NCBI RefSeq assembly: GCF_003111665.1
Contig: NZ_CP022188.1
Location: forward strand, 372,001-436,000
Source: Parazoarcus communis
GTDB taxonomy: Bacteria; Pseudomonadota; Gammaproteobacteria; Burkholderiales; Rhodocyclaceae
DNA: 64,000 nucleotides
Direction of reading: 5' to 3'
The notes under the pieces are model-generated. The model saw only the letters and a list, made by a program, of their open reading frames with translations, did not search any database and was not told where the DNA came from. Shown here piece after piece: positions 10,153-18,217 of this stretch; the first letter of the stretch is position 1, and every line of letters begins with the position of its first letter. A program made the position numbers and the translations under genes.

Positions 10153-10888
10153 ACAACGTACCGCCCTGGTCACGGGCGGCACTGGCGGCCTGGGCGAAGC
10201 CATCGCCCGGGCCTTGCACGATGTTGGCCATACCGTGCTCGTCGTCCACTCGCCAGGCAATGCCAGCATCGGCGCGTGGTTGGAAGCCCAGACGGACGAA
10301 GGCTACAACTTCATCGCCTACGGCGCGGATGTGGCCGACCATGCCTCCTGCCAGGAGTTGGCCGGCCTCATTCAAGCAGACGGTTACCACATCGACATTC
10401 TGGTCAACAACGCGGGCATCACGCGCGATGCTACGTTCCGCAAGCTGAGCTACGCCGATTGGGATGCGGTCCTGCGCGTCAATCTCGACTCCGTTTTCAA
10501 CGTCACCCGGCCATTCATCGACGGCATGCTCGAACGCGGCTGGGGCAGGATCGTCAACATCGCCTCCATCAACGGCTCCAAGGGGCAGTTCGGCCAGACC
10601 AACTACTCCGCCGCAAAGGCCGGCATGCATGGCTTCACTAAAGCCCTTGCGCAGGAGGTGGCGCGCAAGGGCGTGACGGTCAACACCGTCTCGCCGGGGT
10701 ATCTGGATACGAAGATGGTGACGAGCATGTCGGAAGAAGTGGTCAAGCAAGTGATTGCCGGTATTCCCGTGGGTCGTCTGGGACGGCCTGAGGAAATCGC
10801 TGCACTGGTTGCATTCATCGTCAGTGAATCTGCGGGGTTCATGACCGGCAGCAATGTATCGATGAACGGTGGCCAGCATATGTACTGA
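10142..10888 (+). CDS. phaB: Acetoacetyl-CoA reductase-like SDR (PhaB type)
   Basis: 248 residues from the ATG inside the end of the phasin gene. Classical short-chain dehydrogenase: cofactor motif TGGTGGLGEAIA, NNAG motif, catalytic Ser in SINGSKG, YSAAKAG with catalytic Tyr and Lys, and the C-terminal GSNVSMNGGQHMY typical of PhaB. The predicted reaction is NADPH-dependent reduction of acetoacetyl-CoA to (R)-3-hydroxybutyryl-CoA, the precursor for PHB. Position between phasin and PHA-synthase-like genes supports this. No beta-ketothiolase gene (phaA) is seen in the island, so acetoacetyl-CoA would have to come from elsewhere in the genome. Confidence 0.85.
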   Translation: MPAEQRTALVTGGTGGLGEAIARALHDVGHTVLVVHSPGNASIGAWLEAQTDEGYNFIAYGADVADHASCQELAGLIQADGYHIDILVNNAGITRDATFRKLSYADWDAVLRVNLDSVFNVTRPFIDGMLERGWGRIVNIASINGSKGQFGQTNYSAAKAGMHGFTKALAQEVARKGVTVNTVSPGYLDTKMVTSMSEEVVKQVIAGIPVGRLGRPEEIAALVAFIVSESAGFMTGSNVSMNGGQHMY

Positions 10889-10973
10889 GTGAGGAAGGGC
10901 CAGCAAGACGATGTGCCTGCGGCCCCTTGCCATTCAATTTTTCAGTTTCATCACAGAAGGAGTGCCCATCGCC

Positions 10974-13340
10974 ATGAATCGAGACACCACGACATCACCA
11001 GCGGCCGATTGGGGGCAGTTGCTGTGGGACCCGTTGCGACTATCGGCGATGGCAACCGAGTATGCAGTGGATGCCTGGCAGCGATCCATTCTGTATGCCG
11101 ACGTTCGCCGCCAACGCGGCAACCAGTACCTGGAGCATTTGCAGGAGCAGACGCCGAACGTACTCGACTTCGCCTCCGAGGTCATCATGTCCGGGCTGGA
11201 TCTTCCGCGGCCAGTCAACTATGGCCTCGTGCGCATCCTGCCGCCAGCCGACACGCCGAGCGATCCCCGCAAGCGACCGTTCGTGGTGGTCGATCCACGC
11301 GCGGGCCACGGCCCGGGCATCGGCGGCTTCAAACCCGACAGCGAGGTCGGGGCAGCCCTCAAGGCAGGGCATCCCTGCTACTTCGTTGGCTTTCTGCCCG
11401 ATCCCGTTCCCGGCCAGACCGTCGAGGACGTCATGCGCGCCGAAGCGGCCTTCGTGCGCAAGGTCGGCGAGCTGCACCCCGGCAGCCGCGGCAAGCCCGC
11501 TGTCATCGGCAATTGCCAGGCGGGCTGGCAGATCCTGATGGCAGCTGCCGTCTGGCCCGAACTGTTCGGACCGATCATCGTCGCCGGCGCGCCGCTGTCG
11601 TACTGGGCGGGCGACATGCCGATGCGCTATGCAGGCGGCCTGACCGGCGGTAGTTGGTTGACGGCATTGACCGGCGATCTGGGCGCCGGTCGGTTCGACG
11701 GCGCCTGGCTGGTACAGAACTTCGAGAACCTGGACCCGGCCAATACGCTGTGGAGCAAACAGTACAACCTGTACGCCAAGGTCGACACGGAAGGCCCGCG
11801 CCACTTGCAATTCGAGAAGTACTGGGGCGGCCACGTGTTCCTGAACGATGTGGAAATACAGTACATCGTCGATAACCTGTTCATCGGCAACAAGCTGAGC
11901 ACCGCCCAACTGATGACATCCGATGGCGTGCGCATCGACCTGCGCAATATTCGCTCGCCGATCCTGGTGTTCTGCTCCTATGGGGACAACATCACGCCAC
12001 CGCCCCAGGCCCTGGGCTGGATCACCGACCTGTACCGCAACGACCTGGACGTGCTGGGACATGACCAGACCATCGTCTACGCTACCCATGACAGCATCGG
12101 ACATCTGGGAATCTTCGTCTCCGGCAGCGTCGGGCGTAAAGAGCACCAGGAGTTCGCTGAGAACATCGACATCATCGACGTGCTGCCGGCAGGCATTCAC
12201 CACATGCAGATCGACGAGCATCACGACGAGGCGCAGGAACACGAGCCAGCCAGTGACGCCTATCTGACCCGGATTCGCCGCAGCAACATCGATGAAATCC
12301 GTGAGATCGTTCGCCCCGATCCCGAGAGCGATCGCCGTTTTGCCGCCGCTGCGCGGATCTCCGAGATCAACTTGGCCTGCTACCGCAGCTTCGTGCAGCC
12401 GTGTGTACGCGCCTGGGTCACGACCGAGGGCGCACGGTCGCTGGAGCCCCTGCATCCCCTGCGCGTCGGCTACGAACTGTGGTCCGACCGCCAGCCGCTG
12501 GCAGCCGCTGTGCAAGAGGCTGCGCAACATGTGCGCGAGCACCGCCAGCCCGTCGCCGAGGCCAATCCTTTCCTGCAACTGCAGGCACAGTTTTCCACCG
12601 CTCTCGAACAGACGCTGGATCAATTCCGCGATTGCCGCGACCGGATCTACGCGCAAGCCTTTGACACGCTGTACAGCCTGCCGCTGGTGCAGGCCATGAC
12701 AGGGCAGAGCCTGCACGATGAGGCACCGCCGCGGGCCCATCCCAGCGAGACGCCCGAGCACCGCCAGTATCTGGCGCAAGAGTTGACCCGCCTCGAAGGA
12801 GCCGTTCACAGCGGTGGGCTGGTGGAAGCAGCCATACGGGCACTGTTCTTCGTGCTGGCCGAGCGTGGCGAGGCCGATGAACGGCATTTTCGCCACGCAG
12901 AAGAGCTGGTGCGCCCCCAACTGGGCAACGACTTCGACATGCAGGCCTTCCGCCACCTCGTGCGTCGCCAGGCTTTGCTCATGAGGCTCCACGAGGACGC
13001 CGCGGTGTCCGCCATCCCCGGGCTGCTGAACAACGTAGCGCCTGATGACATCCGACAGGTTGCGGGGATGATCGCGCAGGTGCTCGGCAGCGGCGATGCG
13101 CTGTCCGCACCAGAGCAAGCCAAGTTGAAGCAGGTGTCTACCCTGTTCGAGCAGGCGATCCGCCGGGCGCAGGCGGCTTCGGCGCCCGCTATGCCCTCTG
13201 CCCATGACGCACCCTCTGCGGTCGCGGACACGAAACCCAAGACCTCCTCGCCAAAGCCGAAGGCGCCTCAAAAGACAACCGCGTCCAAGACACCCGCCGC
13301 GCCGCAGACAAGACAAACACGGCGAGGAAAAAGCACATGA
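10974..13340 (+). CDS. DUF3141 protein, PHA-synthase-like alpha/beta hydrolase
   Basis: 788 residues. The start is the ATG preceded by AGAAGGAG; an in-frame start 63 bp upstream lacks this signal. The N-terminal half resembles PHA synthases, with a lipase-box-like GNCQAG (Cys nucleophile, near residue 182), an Asp in SYGDNITPP and a His in IGHLGIFVSG, in the order Cys-Asp-His. The C-terminal third is helical and ends in a Lys/Pro/Ala-rich tail (from about residue 755) like those of DNA- or granule-binding PhaF-type proteins. The family has no firm function. The context (phasin, PhaB, PhaC) suggests PHA granule synthesis or turnover. The next gene overlaps it by ATGA. Confidence 0.8.
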   Translation: MNRDTTTSPAADWGQLLWDPLRLSAMATEYAVDAWQRSILYADVRRQRGNQYLEHLQEQTPNVLDFASEVIMSGLDLPRPVNYGLVRILPPADTPSDPRKRPFVVVDPRAGHGPGIGGFKPDSEVGAALKAGHPCYFVGFLPDPVPGQTVEDVMRAEAAFVRKVGELHPGSRGKPAVIGNCQAGWQILMAAAVWPELFGPIIVAGAPLSYWAGDMPMRYAGGLTGGSWLTALTGDLGAGRFDGAWLVQNFENLDPANTLWSKQYNLYAKVDTEGPRHLQFEKYWGGHVFLNDVEIQYIVDNLFIGNKLSTAQLMTSDGVRIDLRNIRSPILVFCSYGDNITPPPQALGWITDLYRNDLDVLGHDQTIVYATHDSIGHLGIFVSGSVGRKEHQEFAENIDIIDVLPAGIHHMQIDEHHDEAQEHEPASDAYLTRIRRSNIDEIREIVRPDPESDRRFAAAARISEINLACYRSFVQPCVRAWVTTEGARSLEPLHPLRVGYELWSDRQPLAAAVQEAAQHVREHRQPVAEANPFLQLQAQFSTALEQTLDQFRDCRDRIYAQAFDTLYSLPLVQAMTGQSLHDEAPPRAHPSETPEHRQYLAQELTRLEGAVHSGGLVEAAIRALFFVLAERGEADERHFRHAEELVRPQLGNDFDMQAFRHLVRRQALLMRLHEDAAVSAIPGLLNNVAPDDIRQVAGMIAQVLGSGDALSAPEQAKLKQVSTLFEQAIRRAQAASAPAMPSAHDAPSAVADTKPKTSSPKPKAPQKTTASKTPAAPQTRQTRRGKST

Positions 13341-14758
13341 CGACTTCGCCCAAACCGGTCGATGCCACTGCCGATGCATGGCATGTCCTGCGCAACCGCA
13401 CCTTCGACGAGATCGCCATCGGCGACAGCGCCAGCCTCGAACGCGCGTTTTCGTCGCAAGACATCCACATGTTCGCGCTGCAATCGGGCGATGTGGATCC
13501 AGAACCTGCTGTGTCCTCAAGCGCTCGGGGCACCACGGAGGCCATTTGTGCAAACGCCCTGATCTCGGCTGTGCTGAGCACACGCCTGCCGGGGCCTGGA
13601 ACCCGCTATGTCAACCAGAATCTGTGCTTCCTCGGGGCCGTTCGACCCGGCGACAGGCTGACCGTGCGGATGCAGGTGACCAGCAAGGACACGGCCAACC
13701 ACCATGTCACGCTGGCCTGCACCTGCACCAACCAGGAGGGGGTAGCGGTTTTCCAAGGCCAGGTAGAGGTCGTGGCGCCCACCGAACGCTTGGAACGAAC
13801 GCGCACCGTGTTGCCGGAAATCCACCCGAATGCGCAGGGCCGCACAGGCCTGCAAAGCCTGCTGGCGCACGTCGCGCACTTGCAACCGATTCGGGTGGCC
13901 GTCGCCCATCCCTGCGATGCCCCCAGTCTGTCCGCTGCGCTCGAAGCACGCCACGCGGGGTTGATCGAACCGGTGCTGGTCGGATCACGGGCGCGGCTGG
14001 AAGCAGTCGCCACAGAGGCCGGGCTGGATCTGGCCGACGTCACCATTGTGGACACACCCCACAGCCACGCCGCCGCGCAGCAAGCCGTAGCCTTGGCGGC
14101 CAATGGCGAAGTCGAAGCCCTGATGAAAGGGAGTCTGCACACCGACGAACTGATGTCCGCGCTGGTTTCGGCAGCAGCGGGGTTGCGCACCAAGCGCCGG
14201 GTCAGCCATTGCTTTTTGCTACAGACACCGGCCTATCCGCGCCCGTTCATCGTCACCGATGCAGCGATCAATATCGCCCCGACTCTGGAACAGAAGGCAG
14301 ACATCATCCGCAACGCCATCGAGCTGGCGCAGGTGATCGGCGTGCGCGAACCCAAGGTCGCAATCCTGGCCGCAGTCGAGACGGTCAGCCCGACGATGAC
14401 GGCCACGCTGGACGCTGCGGCGCTGTGCAAGATGGCCGATCGCGGCCAGATCACTGGCGGCCTGCTCGACGGGCCGCTGGCCTTCGACAACGCCGTCTCC
14501 ATCGCCGCTGCGCGTATCAAGGGGATCGTTTCCGAGGTCGCCGGGCAAGCTGACATCCTCGTCGTGCCTGACCTGGAGAGCGGCAACATGCTTGCCAAGC
14601 AGTTGATCTTCATGGGCGGCGCAGCCAGCGCCGGGATCGTTCTTGGAGCCAAGGTGCCAGTCATTCTGACCAGCCGCGCCGACTCGCGTGATACACGCAT
14701 CGCCTCATGCGCGATCGCACTGATGCTGGCCCACCACTATCGGCTGTCACCCCCTTGA
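13337..14758 (+). CDS. MaoC-like domain fused to phosphate acetyl/butyryltransferase
   Basis: 473 residues. Residues ~1-155 form a MaoC/hot-dog domain and ~165-470 a PTA_PTB phosphotransacyltransferase domain (KGSLHTDELMSA, YPRPFIVTDAAINIAPTLE, DLESGNMLAKQLIF). The enzyme should interconvert acetyl phosphate and acetyl-CoA, linking phosphoketolase and acetate kinase to PHB precursors. In the MaoC part the usual SGD-x-NP-x-H signature reads SGDVDPEPAVSS: the Asp is kept but the catalytic His is absent and the segment is a few residues short, so hydratase activity is doubtful. Start overlaps the DUF3141 stop by 4 bp. Confidence 0.88.
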   Translation: MTTSPKPVDATADAWHVLRNRTFDEIAIGDSASLERAFSSQDIHMFALQSGDVDPEPAVSSSARGTTEAICANALISAVLSTRLPGPGTRYVNQNLCFLGAVRPGDRLTVRMQVTSKDTANHHVTLACTCTNQEGVAVFQGQVEVVAPTERLERTRTVLPEIHPNAQGRTGLQSLLAHVAHLQPIRVAVAHPCDAPSLSAALEARHAGLIEPVLVGSRARLEAVATEAGLDLADVTIVDTPHSHAAAQQAVALAANGEVEALMKGSLHTDELMSALVSAAAGLRTKRRVSHCFLLQTPAYPRPFIVTDAAINIAPTLEQKADIIRNAIELAQVIGVREPKVAILAAVETVSPTMTATLDAAALCKMADRGQITGGLLDGPLAFDNAVSIAAARIKGIVSEVAGQADILVVPDLESGNMLAKQLIFMGGAASAGIVLGAKVPVILTSRADSRDTRIASCAIALMLAHHYRLSPP

Positions 14759-14801
14759 GCGGACTTGTTAGCAACTTAACCACCCCTTTGGAGGAAACAC
14801 C

Positions 14802-15554
14802 ATGCAGTACTCATTCTCTGGCCGCGTAGCCCTGGTCACCGGTGCAGGGTCTGGCATTGGCGAGGCCATTGCCCGGCTGCTTGCAAGCAACGGCCTGAAT
14901 GTCGTCGTCTCCGATGTCAGCGCCGACAATGCGCAGCGCGTCACCAGCCTCATCAACGCCGAGGGCGGCCACGCCGTGGCCAACGTGGCCGACGTGGCAT
15001 GCATCGATGAGGTCCAGGCTGCCGTGGCCTGCGCGGTCGATACGTTCGGCGACCTTCATTTTGCCGTCAACAACGCCGGTATCGGTGGCGACCAGAGCCC
15101 GGCGGGAGAACTGGACCCTGCCGCCTGGCGCCGGGTGATCGATGTCAACCTGAACGGCGTGTTCTATGGCCTGCGCCATCAGATTCCCGCCATCCTGCGC
15201 TCGGGAGGCGGCGCCATCGTCAACGTCTCCTCCATCCTGGGGGTGGTGGGCGACGCAGCGAACCCTGCGTACGTCGCAGCCAAACATGGCGTGACCGGGC
15301 TGACCCGCTCGGCAGGACTGGCCTATGCGTCCAAGGGAATCCGGATCAATTCGATTCATCCCGGTTACGTGCGTACGCCCATCCTGGATTTCCTGGATGA
15401 ATCGGCCCTCCAAGAGGCCGTTGGCCTGCATCCGATCGGTCGCCTGGGTACACCGGACGAAATCGCCCATGCCGTGGCGTTTTTGCTGTCGGAAGGAAGC
15501 AGCTTCCTTGTGGGCACCCAGCTCATCGCCGATGGCGGCTACACGGCGCGCTGA
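14802..15554 (+). CDS. SDR-family NAD(P)-dependent oxidoreductase
   Basis: 250 residues, preceded by GGAGG (14790-14794). Classical SDR with TGAGSGIGEAIA, NNAGIGG, catalytic Ser in NVSSILG, YVAAKHG (Tyr/Lys) and the C-terminal GTQLIADGGYTAR. It sits between the phosphotransacetylase fusion and acetate kinase. The substrate cannot be read from sequence. A second hydroxyacyl-CoA or alcohol dehydrogenase step that recycles reducing equivalents during low-oxygen growth is plausible. It differs clearly from the PhaB-like SDR at 10142. Confidence 0.85.
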   Translation: MQYSFSGRVALVTGAGSGIGEAIARLLASNGLNVVVSDVSADNAQRVTSLINAEGGHAVANVADVACIDEVQAAVACAVDTFGDLHFAVNNAGIGGDQSPAGELDPAAWRRVIDVNLNGVFYGLRHQIPAILRSGGGAIVNVSSILGVVGDAANPAYVAAKHGVTGLTRSAGLAYASKGIRINSIHPGYVRTPILDFLDESALQEAVGLHPIGRLGTPDEIAHAVAFLLSEGSSFLVGTQLIADGGYTAR

Positions 15555-15633
15555 GTCTGAAGACGATGAGACAGCAGACACCCCCGCACACCTCGGCGAA
15601 GTCGCGCGGACGGCGCGCAGAGAGGACGACCTG

Positions 15634-16872
15634 ATGGACGTCACCATGGCCCGCTCCGGGCGCCGCGAACACGGACTGATCCTTGTGCTGAACTGCGGTT
15701 CATCCAGCATCAAGTTTGCGGTGTTCGATTCCTCGGCCGCGCCACTGCCGCGTCAGGCATTGTGGAATGGCAAGGTGCAGGGAATCGGCGGCGCCAACCC
15801 GGATTTCGGAGAGACCGGAGTTGCGCCGTTCTCGATCGAACTGGACACGGCACATCCGTATCGCGCCGCACTGCGCCTCATCCGCGATCGTGTCAGCCGG
15901 CGGCTCGACGGCCGCCGGATCGGTGCGGTCGCCCATCGTATCGTCCACGGCGGCAGTAAATACTTCATGCCCGTGCGCGTGGACGCGAATGTCCTGGCCG
16001 ACCTCAAGGGCTACATTCCTCTGGCCCCGCTGCACCAGCCATTCGCGCTCGAAGCCGTGGAGATCCTGCTGCGGGAGCAGCCAGATCTGCCACAGATGGC
16101 CTGCTTCGACACGGCCTTCCACCACACTTTGCCCCAGGTCGAGAAGGTCCTGCCGTTGCCCTATGCCGCATGGGAGCGCGGTCTGCGTCGGTACGGGTTT
16201 CACGGCCTGTCGTATGAGTACATGGCAGTGGCCTTGCCCGAACGCCATGGCGACGCCGCGCGCGGTCGCACCGTCGTTGCCCATCTGGGCAGTGGCGCCA
16301 GTCTGTGCGCCATGCGTGGACTCAAAAGCGCGGCCACCACCATGGGCTTCTCCGCGCTTGACGGCCTGATGATGGGCACCCGCACCGGCGCGCTCGATCC
16401 GGGTGCGGTGCTCTACCTGATGGAAATCGAGAAGCTCTCACTGGAGCAAGTGGGGCGCGTCCTCTATCACGAGTCCGGCCTGCTCGGCGTTTCGGGAATC
16501 TCGGCCGAGCCGCGCGTCATTGTCGGACACGAGAACGATGCAGGCGAAACGGGGGAGCGAGCGCGCTTGGCACTGGCCCTTTACGTGCGCCGCATCGTAC
16601 GCGAGATCGGGGCCTTGGTCGCCGTGCTGGGTGGCCTGGACATGCTGGTGTTCACGGCGGGTGTCGGTGAACACAATGCGTTCATTCGCGAGCGCATCTG
16701 TGCGGCGCTGGGCTTTTTGGGCATTGCCTTGGATACCGATGCCAACGCCAGCCACGCGGCGAAGATTTCCAGCGATCACAGTCAGGTCACCGTGGCGGTC
16801 GAGCCCACCAACGAAGAGTGGATAGCCGCCAGCCATGCGCTGTCCTGCCTGGACAGGGAGAAGGCGCGATGA
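15634..16872 (+). CDS. ackA: Acetate kinase
   Basis: 412 residues, start at the ATG 8 bp after AGAGGA. All acetate-kinase signatures are present: LNCGSSSIKF at the N-terminus, AHRIVHGG, CFDTAFHHTLP, RYGFHGLSYEY, AHLGSGASLCA and TMGFSALDGLMMGTRTG. It converts acetyl phosphate plus ADP to acetate plus ATP. Next to phosphotransacetylase and on the same strand as phosphoketolase, it would give substrate-level ATP. The stop overlaps the GltS-like start (ATGA). Confidence 0.95.
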   Translation: MDVTMARSGRREHGLILVLNCGSSSIKFAVFDSSAAPLPRQALWNGKVQGIGGANPDFGETGVAPFSIELDTAHPYRAALRLIRDRVSRRLDGRRIGAVAHRIVHGGSKYFMPVRVDANVLADLKGYIPLAPLHQPFALEAVEILLREQPDLPQMACFDTAFHHTLPQVEKVLPLPYAAWERGLRRYGFHGLSYEYMAVALPERHGDAARGRTVVAHLGSGASLCAMRGLKSAATTMGFSALDGLMMGTRTGALDPGAVLYLMEIEKLSLEQVGRVLYHESGLLGVSGISAEPRVIVGHENDAGETGERARLALALYVRRIVREIGALVAVLGGLDMLVFTAGVGEHNAFIRERICAALGFLGIALDTDANASHAAKISSDHSQVTVAVEPTNEEWIAASHALSCLDREKAR

Positions 16873-18074
16873 CGATCGATGCCTTCCATGGATTCACGCT
16901 CGCCATCCTGCTGTTGTTCGTGGGCAAGGGCTTGGTTGCGCGTTGGGGCATCTTGCGTCGATACAGCATCCCGGAATCCCTGGTGGGCGGCTTGGCCTGC
17001 GCCCTGGTTGTCTTCGCCCTGTACTACGGTGCGGGGATCGTCATCAGTTTCGATCTCGAAGCGCGTGACGCGCTGCTGCTGTACTTCTTTGCGGCCATTG
17101 GCCTGGGTACCGACGCCCGCACGCTGCGCCATGGTGGACGGCCCTTGCTGATCCTGTCGGGGTTGGCCATCGGGTTCATGGTGCTGCAGAACCTGGCCGG
17201 GATGGAGATGGCACGCGCCTTCGGCCTGGATCCGCGCACCGGGCTGATGGTGGGATCGATTTCCCTGACAGGAGGCGTGGGCACCACCTTGGCCTGGTCC
17301 GATCACTTCGTTCACAACCTCGGCATTGCGCAAGCGCAGGAACTGGGATTGGCAGCGAACATGATCGGCCTGATCGCGGCCTGCACCATCGGGGGCCCAG
17401 TCGCAAGCTTGCTCATGCGTAGGCATCGGCTTCAAGCCTCTGGGGACAGCGCCCTGGAAATTGGCACGCTGCACAGGGATGAGCAGCATGCCCGCCTGGA
17501 CTACTACGGCCTGCTGCTGGCATTGCTCTGGCTCAACTTCGCCTTGATGTTGGGATACGGAATCAATGCCTTGGTCGCGCGTACCGCCGTCACGCTGCCC
17601 GCCTTTGTGGGCTGCCTGCTGGCCGGAATTCTCCTGCGCATGGCGGCCGACTGGATGAGGCCAAGTGGGCGCGGACGTTTATGGAACTGGCCGAGCATGC
17701 AGCCAGGCATCGCCCTGGTTTCCGACATGTCATTGGGCCTGTTTCTGACCATGGCGCTGATGGGACTCAGGCTCTGGGAACTGCAGCCCGTGCTCGCCTT
17801 CATCACGGCGGCGATGCTGGTGCAGATTGCCTTGGTCATCGCATTCGTTTTGCTGATTGTTTTTCGGGCAATGGGCAAGGATTACCAAGCCGCCGTGGTG
17901 TGCGCGGGTTTCGGCGGTATTGCGCTGGGATCTACCGCCACTGCCATCGCCAACATGACGGCGGTGACTCGGGAGCATGGTGCGGCACGCGAGGCGTTCA
18001 TTGTGGTGCCCTTGGTATGTGGGTTCGTCATCGATATTGCGAACGCACTGGTAATCAGCCTGATGGCCGGTTAG
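16869..18074 (+). CDS. GltS-like sodium/glutamate symporter family protein
   Basis: 401 residues from the ATG overlapping the acetate kinase stop. It has about ten to twelve hydrophobic segments and the pseudo-repeated GltS features (IPESLVGGL near residue 38, SLTGGVGTTLAW near 137, GFGGIALGSTATAIANMTAV near 355). The family imports glutamate with Na+. Here, tightly coupled to ackA, it may carry another small carboxylate, but nothing in the sequence proves that. It ends the first tightly packed gene series; a 143-bp gap follows. Confidence 0.85.
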   Translation: MTIDAFHGFTLAILLLFVGKGLVARWGILRRYSIPESLVGGLACALVVFALYYGAGIVISFDLEARDALLLYFFAAIGLGTDARTLRHGGRPLLILSGLAIGFMVLQNLAGMEMARAFGLDPRTGLMVGSISLTGGVGTTLAWSDHFVHNLGIAQAQELGLAANMIGLIAACTIGGPVASLLMRRHRLQASGDSALEIGTLHRDEQHARLDYYGLLLALLWLNFALMLGYGINALVARTAVTLPAFVGCLLAGILLRMAADWMRPSGRGRLWNWPSMQPGIALVSDMSLGLFLTMALMGLRLWELQPVLAFITAAMLVQIALVIAFVLLIVFRAMGKDYQAAVVCAGFGGIALGSTATAIANMTAVTREHGAAREAFIVVPLVCGFVIDIANALVISLMAG

Positions 18075-18217
18075 GCGAAGCGAAACAGCGGAGCGAGCTG
18101 GCAGATGGATACATCGCTGACGCGCTGGCGAGGCGTCGTCGCCCAGGAAATCGCAATCGACTCCCGTTTTCAAGCAAGGGGCTCTTTCTACTTGTGCAGA
18201 AATAGAGGTAATACGCT

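Noticed and set aside
10911..10973. Upstream start for the DUF3141 protein
   Set aside because: The extension adds 21 residues unlike the family start and lacks a Shine-Dalgarno; the ATG at 10974 has AGAAGGAG at the right distance.
11040..13583. 847-codon open frame on the minus strand across the DUF3141 gene
   Set aside because: Antisense shadow produced by high-GC codon bias. The plus-strand frame has PHA-synthase-like motifs, a good SD and coupled neighbours; the antisense protein has low-complexity Gln/Arg/His composition and no recognisable fold.
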